DNA of 64,000 bases from Macrocystis pyrifera (GCA_031763025.1 JASSKH010000028.1:7017324-7081323), one strand, 5' to 3'. Shown: positions 1-11,025, counted from the stretch's first letter. Notes: generated by a model from the letters alone, not told the origin. A program made the numbers and translations.

Positions 1-1
1 A

Positions 2-240
2 GCTCCAGATCGAATAGATGACGCGGTGCTTGCAGCAGCACGCCACGACGCTCGACGACAGCACCGCCAGGAAGAGCGTAACAAGGCAATAATCCGTGGA
101 GCAGAAGAATAGCGCCAAGATTTCGACGCAAACTTGCGTGATGGCGACGTTCCGAGCATGAATCATCTCCACCGGATCGTTTACTGTAATCTGAGTAGAC
201 AAGGGCGGGAAAAAAAAACAATTTTGTTTGTTTGTCGAGG
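2..240 (+). pseudogene. Possible remnant of an unrecognised coding region, cut by the window edge
   Basis: One frame reads a charged Arg/Gln/Asp-rich segment for 36 codons, meets one stop near base 110 and stays open for about 35 more codons. The text after the stop (beginning RQDFDANLRDGDVPSMNHL) looks more protein-like than chance. I do not recognise the family. It could be the degraded end of a transposon protein that starts before the window, or chance. Confidence 0.2.
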
Positions 241-2370
241 GCGGAACAGGGGGAGAGGATGGGTGCGTACCAGGTATGTACAATAGTGGCGCAAATCGTC
301 GGTACGCTATACTGTCGAGCAACCCTCATCATTATCACTCAAGAATATCATCTCGCGCCTGGTAGTGGTGTTCGTTTGGGGGACTACTTGTTGTAATGAG
401 AACGATCGGTTGGAAACTATGAGCTGGTTGAGCGCACGTCGACAGCGGATGATGCGAGTCGTTGTAACATGTTGCTGGTGTTATTATTGATACTGTTGTT
501 CTTGTTCTTGTTGTTGTTCTTGTTCTTTCATCTTCAAATTACGCATTGTATTGTTTACCAGTGAGTAACCTGCACCCTCCTTGCTTGTGCTTTTTTCGTC
601 GATCACAGTTACACATTGTATCATTCTCCATAGTGACCAGCTCTCCCAGGGTCCACATTACCATCTGTGCTTCTTTTTCTTTTTAGGGAAATACCACAAG
701 TATCTCCCTAGATAGAGGGACCGTTTGGAGTAACTAGTAAAATTTTGCAAGTTTTTTTCTTTTTACGGACAGAGCGGTACCAGTTTCTGTGGCTACGAAA
801 AGGCACAGGGAGTCCTTACAGAAGAACCAAAAAAAAAGGTCGGGCGGGATCCCTTGCGTAAGCACCAGGTGTTGAATACATTTCCGCCCCATCCCTTTTG
901 TTTTAACAGATTACCAGTACTGTTTTAGTCACCTGCGAGGTCGACAGGGTCGGTCATTATTTGCGTGACTGGTTGGTCTCTCGTGTTCTACGTACAAGCC
1001 TCGTGATGGACGTGCAGGCGGCCTCGGCAGTACCTTTCGCACACACAAGCACGAAGGTGCACATGTTTTTGTGCACAAATTTCGAGGTGTTTGCGGTATT
1101 CCAATTTCGACGGACGATAAAAAGTATTTGAAACCGACCAACACACGAGGAGCTGATTGGTTAAGCAGGTGAATCAGACGTTGCTACGTGTGGCAACCAA
1201 CTTACAGAGAACCCAACCCAATAATTCTTCCTGTAGGTTGAAAGCGTAATTTGGGTCACTTTTTCTGACAGCGCTTAATGTTTCCGAGGGTCGGGGTTGC
1301 TTTAGTATGCCGTACGTAGGAAACAGGCTAAAAGAACCCAACCCAACCAAAAATTTCGCGAACACCCTACAGATTATCGCATAAGCATGCATACGTCACG
1401 ACCGTGAGAGTTCCAACCGTGATACACTGCTCATCCCTCGCACTGGCAGTACGTAGGAAGCAAACAGCGAGGGAAACAATCCCGAAAGGTAGACGTTAAC
1501 CTCCATCCCTCGCTTGAATTCCTATCATAGCAACAACCACACCCCCATCCCGTCCCGCCGTGAACTGAGAATTTTCGATGAACTACACACATAACGCTCC
1601 CGGCGCTGCGCGACACTAACAATCTCCTCGTCACATATGCCGCAGGAAAACCTACCGCTGACTGCAACTCAATGCGCGGTTCATGGATTGATTAGTGCCG
1701 ATATAGAAGTCAACAGTACCCCGAAAACTGCGATCCGCTGCTCTTTTCTACTGTGCGACATCGCAGTTTTATGGTCGTGTCCCTTCGCGGATGCTGCTCA
1801 CGCCTTCCGTCTCATCCAAGCCACCCTTGTTTCGCCCCCCACACACGCTCTCTTCGCCGACGCGTTGCAGTCGTTTCCCTGCTTCTCCTTGTCGACCGAT
1901 GCAAAGGAAGGCTGCAACATCGTAGGTAGAGCCTGCTGTAACCTCTCGGTTTACTGTATAGTACTGCAGTACTGCTACAGTATCTGCAAGAGCTCGAAAT
2001 CTCTGTACGTATACGAAAGCACGCCCGTATATATTCGTAGTCCTCTGACACTGCGCGTCGGCGACCGATCCTCACGCGCATCCCTTCTTGTCGTGAAATC
2101 TAGCACACTATTAATATTAATACTGTACGTACGATATAATAACATGGACGGACGAACGCTGTCTGTATCAAGATGGCTCGGCTACTACGAGTACGTGTTT
2201 TTTTCTTTCGCGACGGTGTCATTCTGCTGTGTCACACTAATCCCCGCGATTTTACAAGCAAAGTCATCGACTTCCTCGCACGCTGCGACCAGTTCGCACT
2301 CGTGTACAGACGTGGCGGCATGGCTTCCTTCTGTGCATGCTAGAGGTGTTATCCGACGAGCACCCGTCTT
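241..2370. other. Intergenic stretch, no gene recognised
   Basis: Frames are short and lack recognisable domains. A 283-codon frame on the + strand (1637-2488) begins in non-coding-like sequence, has no domain and runs into the repeat at 2.4 kb, so I treat it as chance. The 9-mer TACCAGGTA, enriched across the window, occurs at 268-276. Confidence 0.5.
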
Positions 2371-2880
2371 AAACGGTCAGTCGCCAACCTTGGGAAAAAA
2401 TGTCCAGGTACTCGCGAGTATTTACGGCCATTTGGGCGGGTACCCGTTTAAAGGCGGCTACCCGTGTCACACCCGGGTACCCGTCTAACAGCCGGGTACA
2501 CGAGTGTCCGGGGCACAAATACTCGGCGAGTATGAAGTATTAGCCGTGCCCCTGACGGGTATTAGCAAGCCGGGTACTACTCGCGAGTACCCAGGCAATT
2601 GACAAAAAGGTAACACTTCTAGTATGGTGTGAGGCGTGAGGCATGAGACAGCGTTTTCATTTTGAAACGGGTTTCCTCGAGAGTATGTGGCAAATACTAC
2701 CCAGGGGAGGTGATTTAGCGGATGATAAGTTGCCATTTCCGGAATTTCGGTGATTCAACGGGTACCTGGGTACCCGGGCACCCGGATCCCAAATACTCGG
2801 CGACTATTGAGTGTTACTCGTACCCGTGATGAGTATTAACAAGCCGGGTAGTACTCGCAAGTAATTGGCAAAGGGTGACA
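2370..2880. repeat. Degenerate repeat rich in CGGGTACCCG palindromes, left copy
   Basis: Short palindromic blocks of the type GGGTACCCG and ACTCGCGAGTACCC recur every 20-60 bases. A related stretch lies at 63600-64000. Both contain the ordered landmarks TTTTGAAA, GGGTTTCCT and TACTACCCAGGGGA. This is a dispersed repeat of unknown class with no coding frame. Confidence 0.6.
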
Positions 2881-3092
2881 CTACCAGGTCATGCATTGTA
2901 AACACGATCTGCAGTTGCGCTCGATACACCGCCGCCCCTGGCCCATCTCTACCATTGAGCAAGACCAAGACGTGGTCAGTAGACGTGGTCTGTTTACGCG
3001 TATATACGAGGTACTGTACCGGTATATATCAGGTATTAGAGTTGTACAGTAACTCATGGGGGAGGGCGTATTTCCGTCTGGAATAAGGCTTT

Positions 3093-3440
3093 TAAGCTAC
3101 TTTTTTCTTTTTTGAATCATAATTTTCACTTTCCAGCTTAACTCGTAGGAGGTTTTACCCTCAGCGGTCTTCTTCTGGACAAGCCGTGGTCACAGGTGTC
3201 GTCCCTTCTCCCCCCCGGTACGTGCCTCCATTTTTTGTCGCGCATAGGGTTCAGCGTTCCCACTGATCGTCGATTTTCATCGGATGTAGCGAACTCACGC
3301 TTTCGCGCTTTCCGCTAATCAATTTCTTTATGCTAGAAAAAGAAAAAGTCCTTACGAATATGTACTCGGTGAGACTTGAACCCACGAAATTGATCTTTGT
3401 AGGCACGCGGACCAGCTACTAAGCCACCGAGGACGCCGGC
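3093..3440 (-). mobile_element. tRNA-derived SINE, copy 1 (nearly full length)
   Basis: Read on the minus strand, this starts with a tRNA-like head. An A-box-like segment TGGCTTAGTAGCTGG lies at about 3412-3426 and a B-box GGGTTCAAGTCTC at 3371-3383, the spacing expected of an internal RNA polymerase III promoter. Five pairs of an acceptor stem (CTCGG with CCGAG) can still form. A body of about 250 bases and an A-rich tail (T-rich on the + strand near 3100-3112) follow. The body matches copies at 42.75 kb and 47.4 kb. Mobilisation by a LINE partner is known for tRNA SINEs in general; here it is inferred. Confidence 0.75.
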
Positions 3441-3524
3441 ACCACCTGTGAAGAAGACCGCTGAGGGTAAAACCTCCTACGAGTTAAGCTGGAAAATGAA
3501 AGTGATGATTTAAAAAAAAAAAAG
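3441..3524 (+). mobile_element. tRNA-SINE 3' fragment, inverted relative to copy 1
   Basis: This repeats the last ~80 bases of the SINE in the opposite orientation to copy 1, with the landmarks CCGCTGAGGGTAAAACC and CTACGAGTTAAGCTGG, and ends in an A-run at 3512-3523. Both outer ends of the pair abut the same heptamer (AAGCTAC at 3093 and GTAGCTT at 3524), so the unit forms an 80 bp stem. 5' inversion during target-primed integration is one way to create this. Confidence 0.65.
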
Positions 3525-3940
3525 TAGCTTAGACCTATATCAATGGAAACGCGAAGTTCAAAAAAATTCTCTTCAAAAGTATTGCTTTTAAAAAACAGCC
3601 GAAAATATCCTCGTCCCGCCGCTGTGGGAAAAAAGTAAAAGATTGAACGGAGGAAATCTGGAGTTTGTGGAGAGGTGTTGAATCGTTGGCATGCTTGGAC
3701 AGAGGGGATGGGCAAGAGGTGCATATAAATCATGACGGGTGCAGTTGGTTGAACTAGGGAGACAGGCTGGGAAGGGTTGACACAGCGAGGAAGAAGACCA
3801 GTGAGGAAGAAGACCATCTACCGTAGTACTCTACTCGTGGGGGTGTACGAGCAGCGGGGGTTTGATATCCTTAGAAGATCGGCGAGTTGAAAGAAGAAGG
3901 GAAAAAACGTTTGATTTGATTTTTTTTCTTCTTCTTTTTC

Positions 3941-4050
3941 TATTACGGGGGACCATAGTGAGAGACCAAGTTTTTGTTAGTAAAAATAGGTAAATATATA
4001 GGTTTTTGTGTGTACCGTAGGTACTATTTACTATGGTCCTCCTCAAATAA
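3941..4050. mobile_element. Mariner-like MITE, copy 1
   Basis: A ~110 bp element with inverted ends. The left end reads TA then TTACGGGGGACCATAG; the right end is the diverged complement, ACTATGGTCCTCCTC. The A/T-rich middle (GTTAGTAAAAATAGG) matches the copies at 22.0, 50.5, 59.7 and 62.8 kb. TA flanks and a short hairpin structure are typical of non-autonomous Tc1/mariner elements. There is no coding capacity. Confidence 0.75.
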
Positions 4051-5999
4051 CGACTGCGGGCGGCGCAATTTGTTTTTTCTCGTTCCAAAATGGCAACACG
4101 AAGATAAATATCAGCTCGTGCGACGATAGACGCTCGATCTCGATATAGACTCAGCCCACGGCCAACCCGCTTGGTGTCGGGCAAGGCCAACGAGTATAGA
4201 TGACGGCATAGAAGGCGGATCCATGCTCAACGGGGCGAGAGCTTGCCGGTGGCGTCCTACGGTATCCTCCCAAACCTGAGAAAAAAACTGTTTTTGGCCA
4301 TTCGAGACGGATCGAGAATTTTTGTCTTCTGTTTTTTGCACACCAGCGGCCAATCGTTTTTTTATCGTATGCCTGGCCAGGGCCCGCCACACGTCACTGG
4401 CCATTGTGTGAACACGGTGACCCTAGGGTGGGTCAGAGCCCCTAACGAGCGCACTCCGTTCAGGATTCATGACGCAGTCGTTGGTTTTGTCGATCGATGT
4501 CTGTCGAGGACTCGGAATCTCGCCGCTTCGAATCAAACATCCGCTTGAGATTTCTGAAGCCGATCTTGGGCCAGCATCAGCCAAAGAATTGTTTTTTTTG
4601 GGCTTTTCCAAGAGTTTGGAACTTTCCGTTTGAAGAAACGTGCTCATACGAAGCAAGCTGTACCTGAAAAATTCTGACGGATATCTTTGGAATTCAAACT
4701 TTTTATGGGAACTTTGCGTTTCCATTGGCATATAATAGGCCTTAAAGCCTTATTCCAGACGGAAAACACGCCCTCTCCCATGAGTTACCAGTCCGATTAT
4801 TTCCATCCAGAGGGCCGGCAGGAAACGCCGAAAGCCCTATTCGCACGACGCACAACGAGTAGAAATGACACCCCTGCTGATTCAAATGTGTTCTCTGCGC
4901 AGGGGCCCTCCCTTGCCGGCTAGGAAGCAGCTCGGCACCCCTTGTGGCGGTAACCCGTCTCATAGCCGCTGAACCGCTGTAACACTGCTACCTGGTACCT
5001 GATACGGCTTCTAGGTACTACTAATAAGTACCAGCCAAGTGTCGTGTTACAGAAATTGAGTATTAGTTGTGGCTCGGAGAGCTCGTCCATACGAGATACT
5101 ACTTGCTGATTGTCGACGCCCACGCCCAGGGCCACGACAGCGCGAAAGGTCACAACCAGACTGTGCATAGCGGGGCGGGGCGCCCCGCGAAGATCCGAAC
5201 GTCGTCTACTGTGCTCTGTGGACTACTACTGCTGCAGTCCTCTCGAGCACCCACCCGTATAGAAAACTTGGCGAGAGCTTCAAATTGAAGCTCTCTCCGC
5301 CTGAAAGAGTACATATGTATGATACGGCGCTTGACTAAACAGACAAGAGTGTATCATGCAAAGAACAGAGTGTATGCTACCTGGTATGGTCGTACCGGTA
5401 GGTTACGTGCGCTACAAGCAGCTGGCTGCTGGCCGCTGGTCGCTGGCTATATCACTCACCGGGTAGCAGCATTGTACAGCGCTGTTGTTTCTGACGGGAG
5501 GGTTGGTGGACGACGTAGTGTACTCATAAACAACCACCCGGGCTTGTTGAGGAGGGGGATGGTGGTCGCCTGTCACTTCAATGGCGATGGCCTCGACCAG
5601 ACCACTGCTGTTGTTGTCGTTGCCCTGCTGTGCAGGTTGCTGCTGCGTAGCCTCCAGCTGCTTTTTCTTGCTGTCTGATATCGACTCGGCCATGTTTCAT
5701 CGCTTTCCTGATACTAATTCCAGGATGGCTTTGAAGACAACTGGTACCAGAGGTATAGCTCTACAGCTGGCAGGGTTGGGATTGAGCCGCAGTGTGCAGT
5801 GGTAAGCCGGCCGAAACGCTACTGATACTATCAGGCACCCCGGTACTTTACTGCGGCCAGGAATTTATACGAGGCACCCTCATAAATGCACCCTCGTAAA
5901 TGTCGGTTTCGCCAAACAATCTACGAACGGATACGATCTACGAGTCTACGATCTACGAGAACCTAAAAATAACGATCTACGTAGAGCGCAGCGGGTACG
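4051..5999. other. Intergenic stretch, no gene recognised
   Basis: Overlapping frames of 70-120 codons occur on both strands, without domain, splice-linked partner or composition like the PPR and ankyrin exons. The motif TACCTGGTA occurs at 4989-4997 and 5378-5386. I see no RNA gene or mobile element. Confidence 0.45.
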
Positions 6000-6880
6000 T
6001 GGTGCGCTTTAAAAATAAAAGAAGCCCTCCCTGTACACGTCACGCCGCCGAAACGAATGGAACTCCGTGTCTTGATGCATTAGGCGAAAGGTGCCGTATG
6101 CTCTTCGATAGAGAACAGCGTGCACGGGTGTCGTAGCACATCAAGGGCTGCGTGGTGCCGACGATCGGGAGGCACATGCCCCCATGCCAGAGGGCGCGGC
6201 GCGATTGCCTGCGCGCTCGCAGTCTCCCAGAACATGAAGCGCCGAGGCCAGGCCGACGTCGGCTGTCTGCGAGGGCCTCGTCGATGATCGTCGCCGCAAC
6301 AAGCATCCTGCGCGACCCGATCGAGTGTACAGCCGCCCTCGGAGCGCCCGCGCCCATGGTGAGCCTATCCTCCGAGATATACCGGCCTTGGCCGAGCAGT
6401 GGGGGCGACGGTGGGGGCAGCAGACCTCGACCCTGCCGCAGCAGTCGGCGGGCCCACCTTGCGATGGCATCTTCTGGTAATTGCAACGCGGAGATGGGGA
6501 AGCTCGCGTCGACCGAAGTCATCGCGGCCCAGGGAGGGTGCATGAGCAACGAGCGCGCTAGCGCCGCACCCTCCTTCCCTGGGCGAGAGAGACACCTCGC
6601 CTTCGTGGCTCGGGGCTCGGGGCTGCAGCCTGCATCGCGGGAGGTGGCGAGGCGTGGCGGCCCCGGGACGGCGTTGCACATGAGCCAGACTAGCCCGCAG
6701 GTGTTTCAGCCTCAGGCCGAGAGGCGGGATGGCTCGCCTACCGCCAGTTCCATCGTTGAAGGTGGAGGAGAGGAAGAGATGCATGGTGGTGGTGGTGGTG
6801 GTGGTGGTGGCAGCGGCGGTGGTGGCGGTGGGGGGGCAGTTGAAGTGCGGCACCCCGTGCTTCACCACCATCCAGGTTAG
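6000..6880. other. GC-rich island with long overlapping frames on both strands
   Basis: Base composition shifts sharply to GC-rich. A 242-codon frame on the + strand (6152-6880) ends in a Gly run encoded by a GGT/GGC repeat. A 213-codon frame on the minus strand (6040-6681) overlaps it, with G/C-rich third positions. Neither shows a recognisable domain, so I cannot choose a strand. It may be one exon of an unrecognised gene, or GC-rich sequence that stays open because stop codons are A/T-rich. Confidence 0.3.
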
Positions 6881-7940
6881 TGTTTGACGCCAGTACCAGG
6901 TATCTTGGTAACAGGTATACTCGTGTAATATGTACAAGCAGGATGTGCGTCAACCGCTATTTCATTACCTATTTGTGTGATAATACTTTTCAGTGCGTAC
7001 TCGCAAGTATCATGATCTTGCTTTTGAGTGTGTTCGTAGTGGAACAGCTCGTCGTTCAACTTGCGAGACGTGAGGATAGACACGAGGAGGCAGCTACTGG
7101 GCAGCTACTGCTGTATACGTACGGAGTACCGAATACCAGGTGTGCAGCAGACTTATCATCAAAACAACGACCGACCACGTGCATATTACGCAGATAAACA
7201 GCAGCAGCCCACGTCTGGGATGGCCAAAAAATGTAGTAAAAAATGGCTGACGCTGCTGCTGTAGACTCTACGCCAGCTTTTCCAAGCGGCTTGGCGGCGG
7301 AAGGCAAGCCTTGGTGTGCGGCATATTAAAGCCATGTTGCACTCTGGCGTGGCTATGCACCGCGGCTGATGTTGCGTCGTGCTTTCTCTGCATATTTATT
7401 TAATCGTCATACCACCAGACATCGTACACGAAAATAAAACTGCTGTGTTGTGTATTAATGGTACGAGTACTTCGTGCCGTGTGTATGTTTGTTGCTGCAT
7501 GTTCTCGCCTCGAGACAAAATGGATCACTGCGGCAGCGTCCATCATCTTATCTGTTTTTTTTTTCGTTCTCGCGTACGTATATGTATATATGTATACCAG
7601 TTCAGTGTCTGACACCTGGCGTATAATATCGTCAGTCGTCAGCATCGTCAGATCGTCACTCTGTTTAGTCTCCCCTTTCAATTCGGGAGGGAGCCGGCGG
7701 AGACTTCATTCATCCCACGGGATGCAATGGCGACGCAACTGCAACCTGCACCGATCATACATGCTGCGACCTCCCGCCCCCCCCCCTGTTGTTGCACTGC
7801 TCGTGCACGTGATGTGTGTACCACGCCGAACACACCGAGGGAACCATTTTACCACACAGCAGTTACAACTGTCCGAACGTCCTTACCGATATCTAGGGAT
7901 TTGTTGTGCTCTTCGGCCGCAGCTCTCACCCCCCCGCCCC
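6881..7940. other. Intergenic stretch, no gene recognised
   Basis: Only short frames without domains. It holds TACCAGGTA at 6894-6902 and alternating TA/CG tracts near 7570-7600. It ends at a poly(C)-tailed element fragment. Confidence 0.4.
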
Positions 7941-7946
7941 CACCAG

Positions 7947-7985
7947 CCTGCATGACATGAGTACCCCCCCCCCCCCCCCCCCCCC
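7947..7985 (+). mobile_element. Poly(C)-tailed SINE-like element, 3' tail fragment
   Basis: The sequence CTGCATGACATGAGTA followed by 22 C residues (7964-7985) repeats the last ~17 bases and tail of the full copy just downstream. It is a severely 5'-truncated copy. Confidence 0.55.
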
Positions 7986-8011
7986 GCTATATTATATACC
8001 TGGTATATATA

Positions 8012-8546
8012 TATATATATAGGTTGGGTTGGCGTTGGGTTGGCGTCGGTTGGCGACGACGCTGTAAACCACGCCTCTCACTGTGTGAGCTAGACAGCCA
8101 GGGTACCGTTTTTTTTTCTTTTTTTTTTTTTTCCTTTTTTGGCGGTTACCACGGCTGGCGGTCAAGTTAGATCATTTTCGTGCGGGGAGAACCTTTACCC
8201 CGCACAATGGGGATGATCGAATCACGTATTGTGTATATGGTGAGGCACCCAAGAGGCAGTTACATAGTAAACCCATTTTCTGTCTCTGGAAGTGGCCACA
8301 CCAGACATAAAATCAGTTCATTGATGCTGTCATCCATATGCAAGAAAATCCGCCTCTAAAGCTGTTCTAAGTAGGATGCAGCTCACCCTTCACGCGACTC
8401 GCCCAACACCTCACGGCGCTTCGCGCTTGGTGCAAGCAATGTCTGTCTGGTCGGTGAAAACCCGACGTGCTCCGTCCCGGCATTGTAGGGATGCGAGGGT
8501 CTATAGTCATACGACTACATCCATGCATGATAATGAGTACCCCCCC
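8012..8546 (+). mobile_element. Poly(C)-tailed SINE-like element, full-length copy
   Basis: About 530 bp, starting in GGTTGGGTTGGCG and ending ATGAGTAC plus a C run. Landmarks shared with the other copies, in order, are GTGAGCTAGACAGCCAGGG, GAACCTTTAC, AGAGGCAGTTAC, GCGCTTGGTGCAAGCAATG, AAAACCCGACGTGCTCC and CATACGACTAC. A short frame of about 50 codons is shared by several copies but is probably incidental. The last ~27 bases resemble the 3' end of the LINE in this window, as expected when a non-autonomous element uses a LINE's machinery. I see no clear polymerase III boxes. Confidence 0.75.
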
Positions 8547-8564
8547 TCCCCAACCGCGAAACTC

Positions 8565-9344
8565 GTAAAACAGTTGGAAACAGTACAAATGACAGCAGCT
8601 AAAAAAACCCTAAGATGCTCAAGTACGACTAGTAATACAGTATTAAGAGCAGAACTGGGAATGCGCCCACTCAAGACAAATAGAGACATGAGAAAGTTGA
8701 ACTGGCAATATAAAGTAAGGAACATGCCAAAAAAGAGGTTGCCAGCCTTAGTTGATAGAGCTGTATGGGAGAACGTATCAAAAGGGCGAGCTGGAATAAG
8801 GTGGGATGGCGTAGTTGAGAAAGTATGAAAGGATTTAGGGGGAAACCAAGTAGAGGTGATGTCCGCCGGGAAGTTTGGGAGGTACAAGGCAGAAGTAGAA
8901 GAAAGGATATAAAGAAGGGAAAGGCTAACGCTAAGAAACAAGGTGGAATCGGAAAAACACTTAGAGATATACGGGGGATTGAGGGAAAAAATAGGAATGA
9001 AAACGTATTTGCATGGCCCAATGGACTTCGCGAAAACGCTGAAACTGCGCTTTCGTGTAGGGGACCTGGACCTGCCAGAAAGAAGAAAGAGGTACACCAG
9101 TAGCCGGGAAGAGGAGGAAGTAGACGCACAGATGTGCCCGTGTGGCAAAGCAATAGAGAGTAGAACTCACATAGGAGAATGTGAAATATACAAGGAGGAA
9201 CGGGATGTGTTAGAAGAGGAGATGAGGGAAATAGACGAATGTGACATGGAGGAGTTTAATACAATGAATAGCAGCGAGAAAACGATCGCTATCCTAGGAG
9301 ATAGATGGTGGCCACAGGAGGCCAAACAGGAAGGGGATAAGATT
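8565..9344 (+). pseudogene. LINE (non-LTR retrotransposon) ORF2 C-terminal part, copy 1
   Basis: One frame carries the region downstream of the reverse transcriptase, including the segment MTAAKKTLRCSSTT, broken by two in-frame stops (8826-8828 and near 8910). At about 9134-9180 it has a zinc-knuckle-like pattern, Cys-Pro-Cys, eight residues, His, four residues, Cys, as found near the C-terminus of many LINE ORF2 proteins. The same protein is encoded in degraded form on the minus strand at 60.4-61.3 kb. The copy is 5' truncated, with no polymerase motifs. Its 3' end continues at 10434 after an inserted element. Confidence 0.8.
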
Positions 9345-10430
9345 GGAGTGTTTGCGATTTCTTTTTTTTTTACTTTTACTTCTCTAAAAATTCTCCCGAG
9401 GTAAAATTTTTGAGGTAAATTTCTGAAATAACGGCCGGAAAAGACTTTACCGAAGTAAGGATTTCAGTGAAAGTTACGGTAACTTTTGGCTCTCTGTTTC
9501 ATTGGCCTACACGCACCGAGCATTATCCCGACGCAGAACGCAACTCAAATCTCGAAGGATCAAAACACCGAGCATCTTCCATGCCACCATGCTGCTTGCC
9601 GTACACATCTCGACAACCGCTGGGAGCACAGAGGCTCGAGAGGTGTAGCTTGAGTATAGCGCGCACGAGCGGCGTTGGACCGTGCCAGCGGATCGCCGCC
9701 GCTGCTACGGTACACGCTTTCGCCCGCTTGGTGACGACGTGGAGGATGCGTCGTCCCAAAAAAGGACTCGTATTCACACTCGTACTCGTACTCGTGCTCG
9801 TAGAGAGCGCGACGGCATGACGGCTCGTGTATCATTTCGATTTCACCATACTACGGCTGCAGCAGCAGCAGCAGCAGCAGCGGCAGCAGCGGCAGCAACG
9901 GCAGCAACGGCAGCGGCGGCGGCGGTGGCGGCGGCGGCGGAGCGGAGCGCGCCGGCGCTGTGGCGTGCGTAGGCCGAGCACAGCAGCAGCAGCAGCAGCA
10001 GCAACAGCAATCCAAAAATGGAAGCTGGTTGGTGCTGGTGCTTGCTGGTGCTGGTGCTGGTGCTGACGCTGTTTATTTTTGTTGCTCACGCTGCCCCTAG
10101 CTGCGTCTAGCGCCAGCTAGCTGCTATTGCTGCTTGTAGTCGTGGGATGGCTGTGGTGGCTTCGCATTCAACTGTGCCGCCGAAACGTTGCTGGGCTGCC
10201 GTTGCTACTCGCACGCTGTTTTTTTTTTTTTCCGTTCACAGCGTTCGTTCTTTTTTTGTTTGCCGCGTTGCCTCACCTCCCCACTGCCCTTCTTCTTGTT
10301 TGGGAGGCGTCGCCTGCAGGATTTGATTTACCTCACTCGCCAAACACACCGAAATCAGGAAGGGAAGGAAATTCACTTTTTTTAGCGGAAGTAAAGTTTG
10401 TTTTTTTTTTACCTCTATCGCAAATACTCT
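9345..10430. mobile_element. 1.09 kb inverted-repeat element nested in the LINE, copy 1
   Basis: Ends are inverted: GGAGTGTTTGCGAT on the left, and the complement of the right end reads AGAGTATTTGCGAT (12 of 14 identical). The triplet ATT is duplicated on both sides (9342-9344 and 10431-10433). The second LINE copy (60.4 kb) lacks the insert at this point, showing that it is an insertion. The interior holds CAG and CGG microsatellites (9851-10015) and T-rich blocks. A highly similar copy lies at 52014-53054. The low-complexity frames inside do not look like a transposase, so it is probably a non-autonomous DNA transposon. Confidence 0.75.
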
Positions 10431-10433
10431 ATT

Positions 10434-10587
10434 AGCAAAAAGTTTCTATGGAATTTATGGAAACAACGTAATGAGCGTCCAGTTGTTGGAGATGTCTCTA
10501 TCTCTATTAGGAGTAGGAACGGTGCTCCGTCTCGAAAGGGATGCGTGGTCAATGGTCAAGTGACTAGGGCAAGCAACAAATGAGTAG

Positions 10588-10620
<33 letters not shown>
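10434..10620 (+). mobile_element. LINE copy 1, 3' untranslated end and 33-base poly(C) tail
   Basis: This continues the LINE after the nested insertion. AGCAAAAAGTTTC, GGAAACAACGTAATGAGCG, GGAGTAGGAACGGTGCTCC and GCAACAAATGAGTAG occur in the same order as on the minus strand of the 60.3 kb copy. It ends in an uninterrupted C run at 10588-10620. Confidence 0.8.
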
Positions 10621-10778
10621 TGTACATCCCTCCGTTGGCTGCACAGCTTGCCGCAGACTCATTGCATACATCAGCTACTGCTCTTATTAAAAATCGTTGT
10701 AGAAGTAGACGAGCACCAGTGCCACCAACGCCAGCTTTCTCCATCCTGCCGCCATGTGACTAAATTATCGGCGTCGAC

Positions 10779-10856
10779 CCCCCCCCCCCCCCCCCCCCCG
10801 CCGCCATACGACTACGGCCATGCGTGACAACGAGTACACCTTCCCCCCCCCCCTCA
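10779..10856 (+). mobile_element. Poly(C)-tailed SINE-like element, 3' fragment
   Basis: CATACGACTACGGCCATG and ACGAGTAC match the last ~35 bases of the 530 bp element, followed after a few bases by a C-rich run. A separate C run (10779-10799) precedes it. It lies about 170 bp upstream of the PPR start codon. Confidence 0.5.
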
Positions 10857-11025
10857 CCCCCTCACCCACACCTTCCCCACGCCTCCTCCGTATAGTACCC
10901 CCCCCCGCTCCACCCACCCCCCGACGCCACCCACCAACCTACCCCCCCAAACACCCACCCGCCCACCCACCTTATCACCCCCCCTCGGCCGCGCTTTCTC
11001 GTGAACATTGGTTTATTCCCCCTCA

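Noticed and set aside
1637-2488. 283-codon open frame on the + strand
   Set aside because: No domain, AT-neutral composition unlike the confirmed exons, and its end overlaps a dispersed repeat.
3366-3436. A functional tRNA gene
   Set aside because: A and B boxes are present but the cloverleaf is imperfect, and the sequence continues into a repeated body with a poly(A) tail, so it is a SINE head.
8376-8560. Recurring ~50-codon frame (MQLTLHATR...) in SINE-like copies
   Set aside because: It recurs because the DNA repeat recurs. Copies are truncated or altered without sign of codon-level constraint, so I do not call a gene.
9832-10089. Cys/Arg-rich and Gln-rich small proteins in the 1.09 kb element
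   Set aside because: They are readings of CAG/CGG microsatellites whose lengths differ between the two copies.
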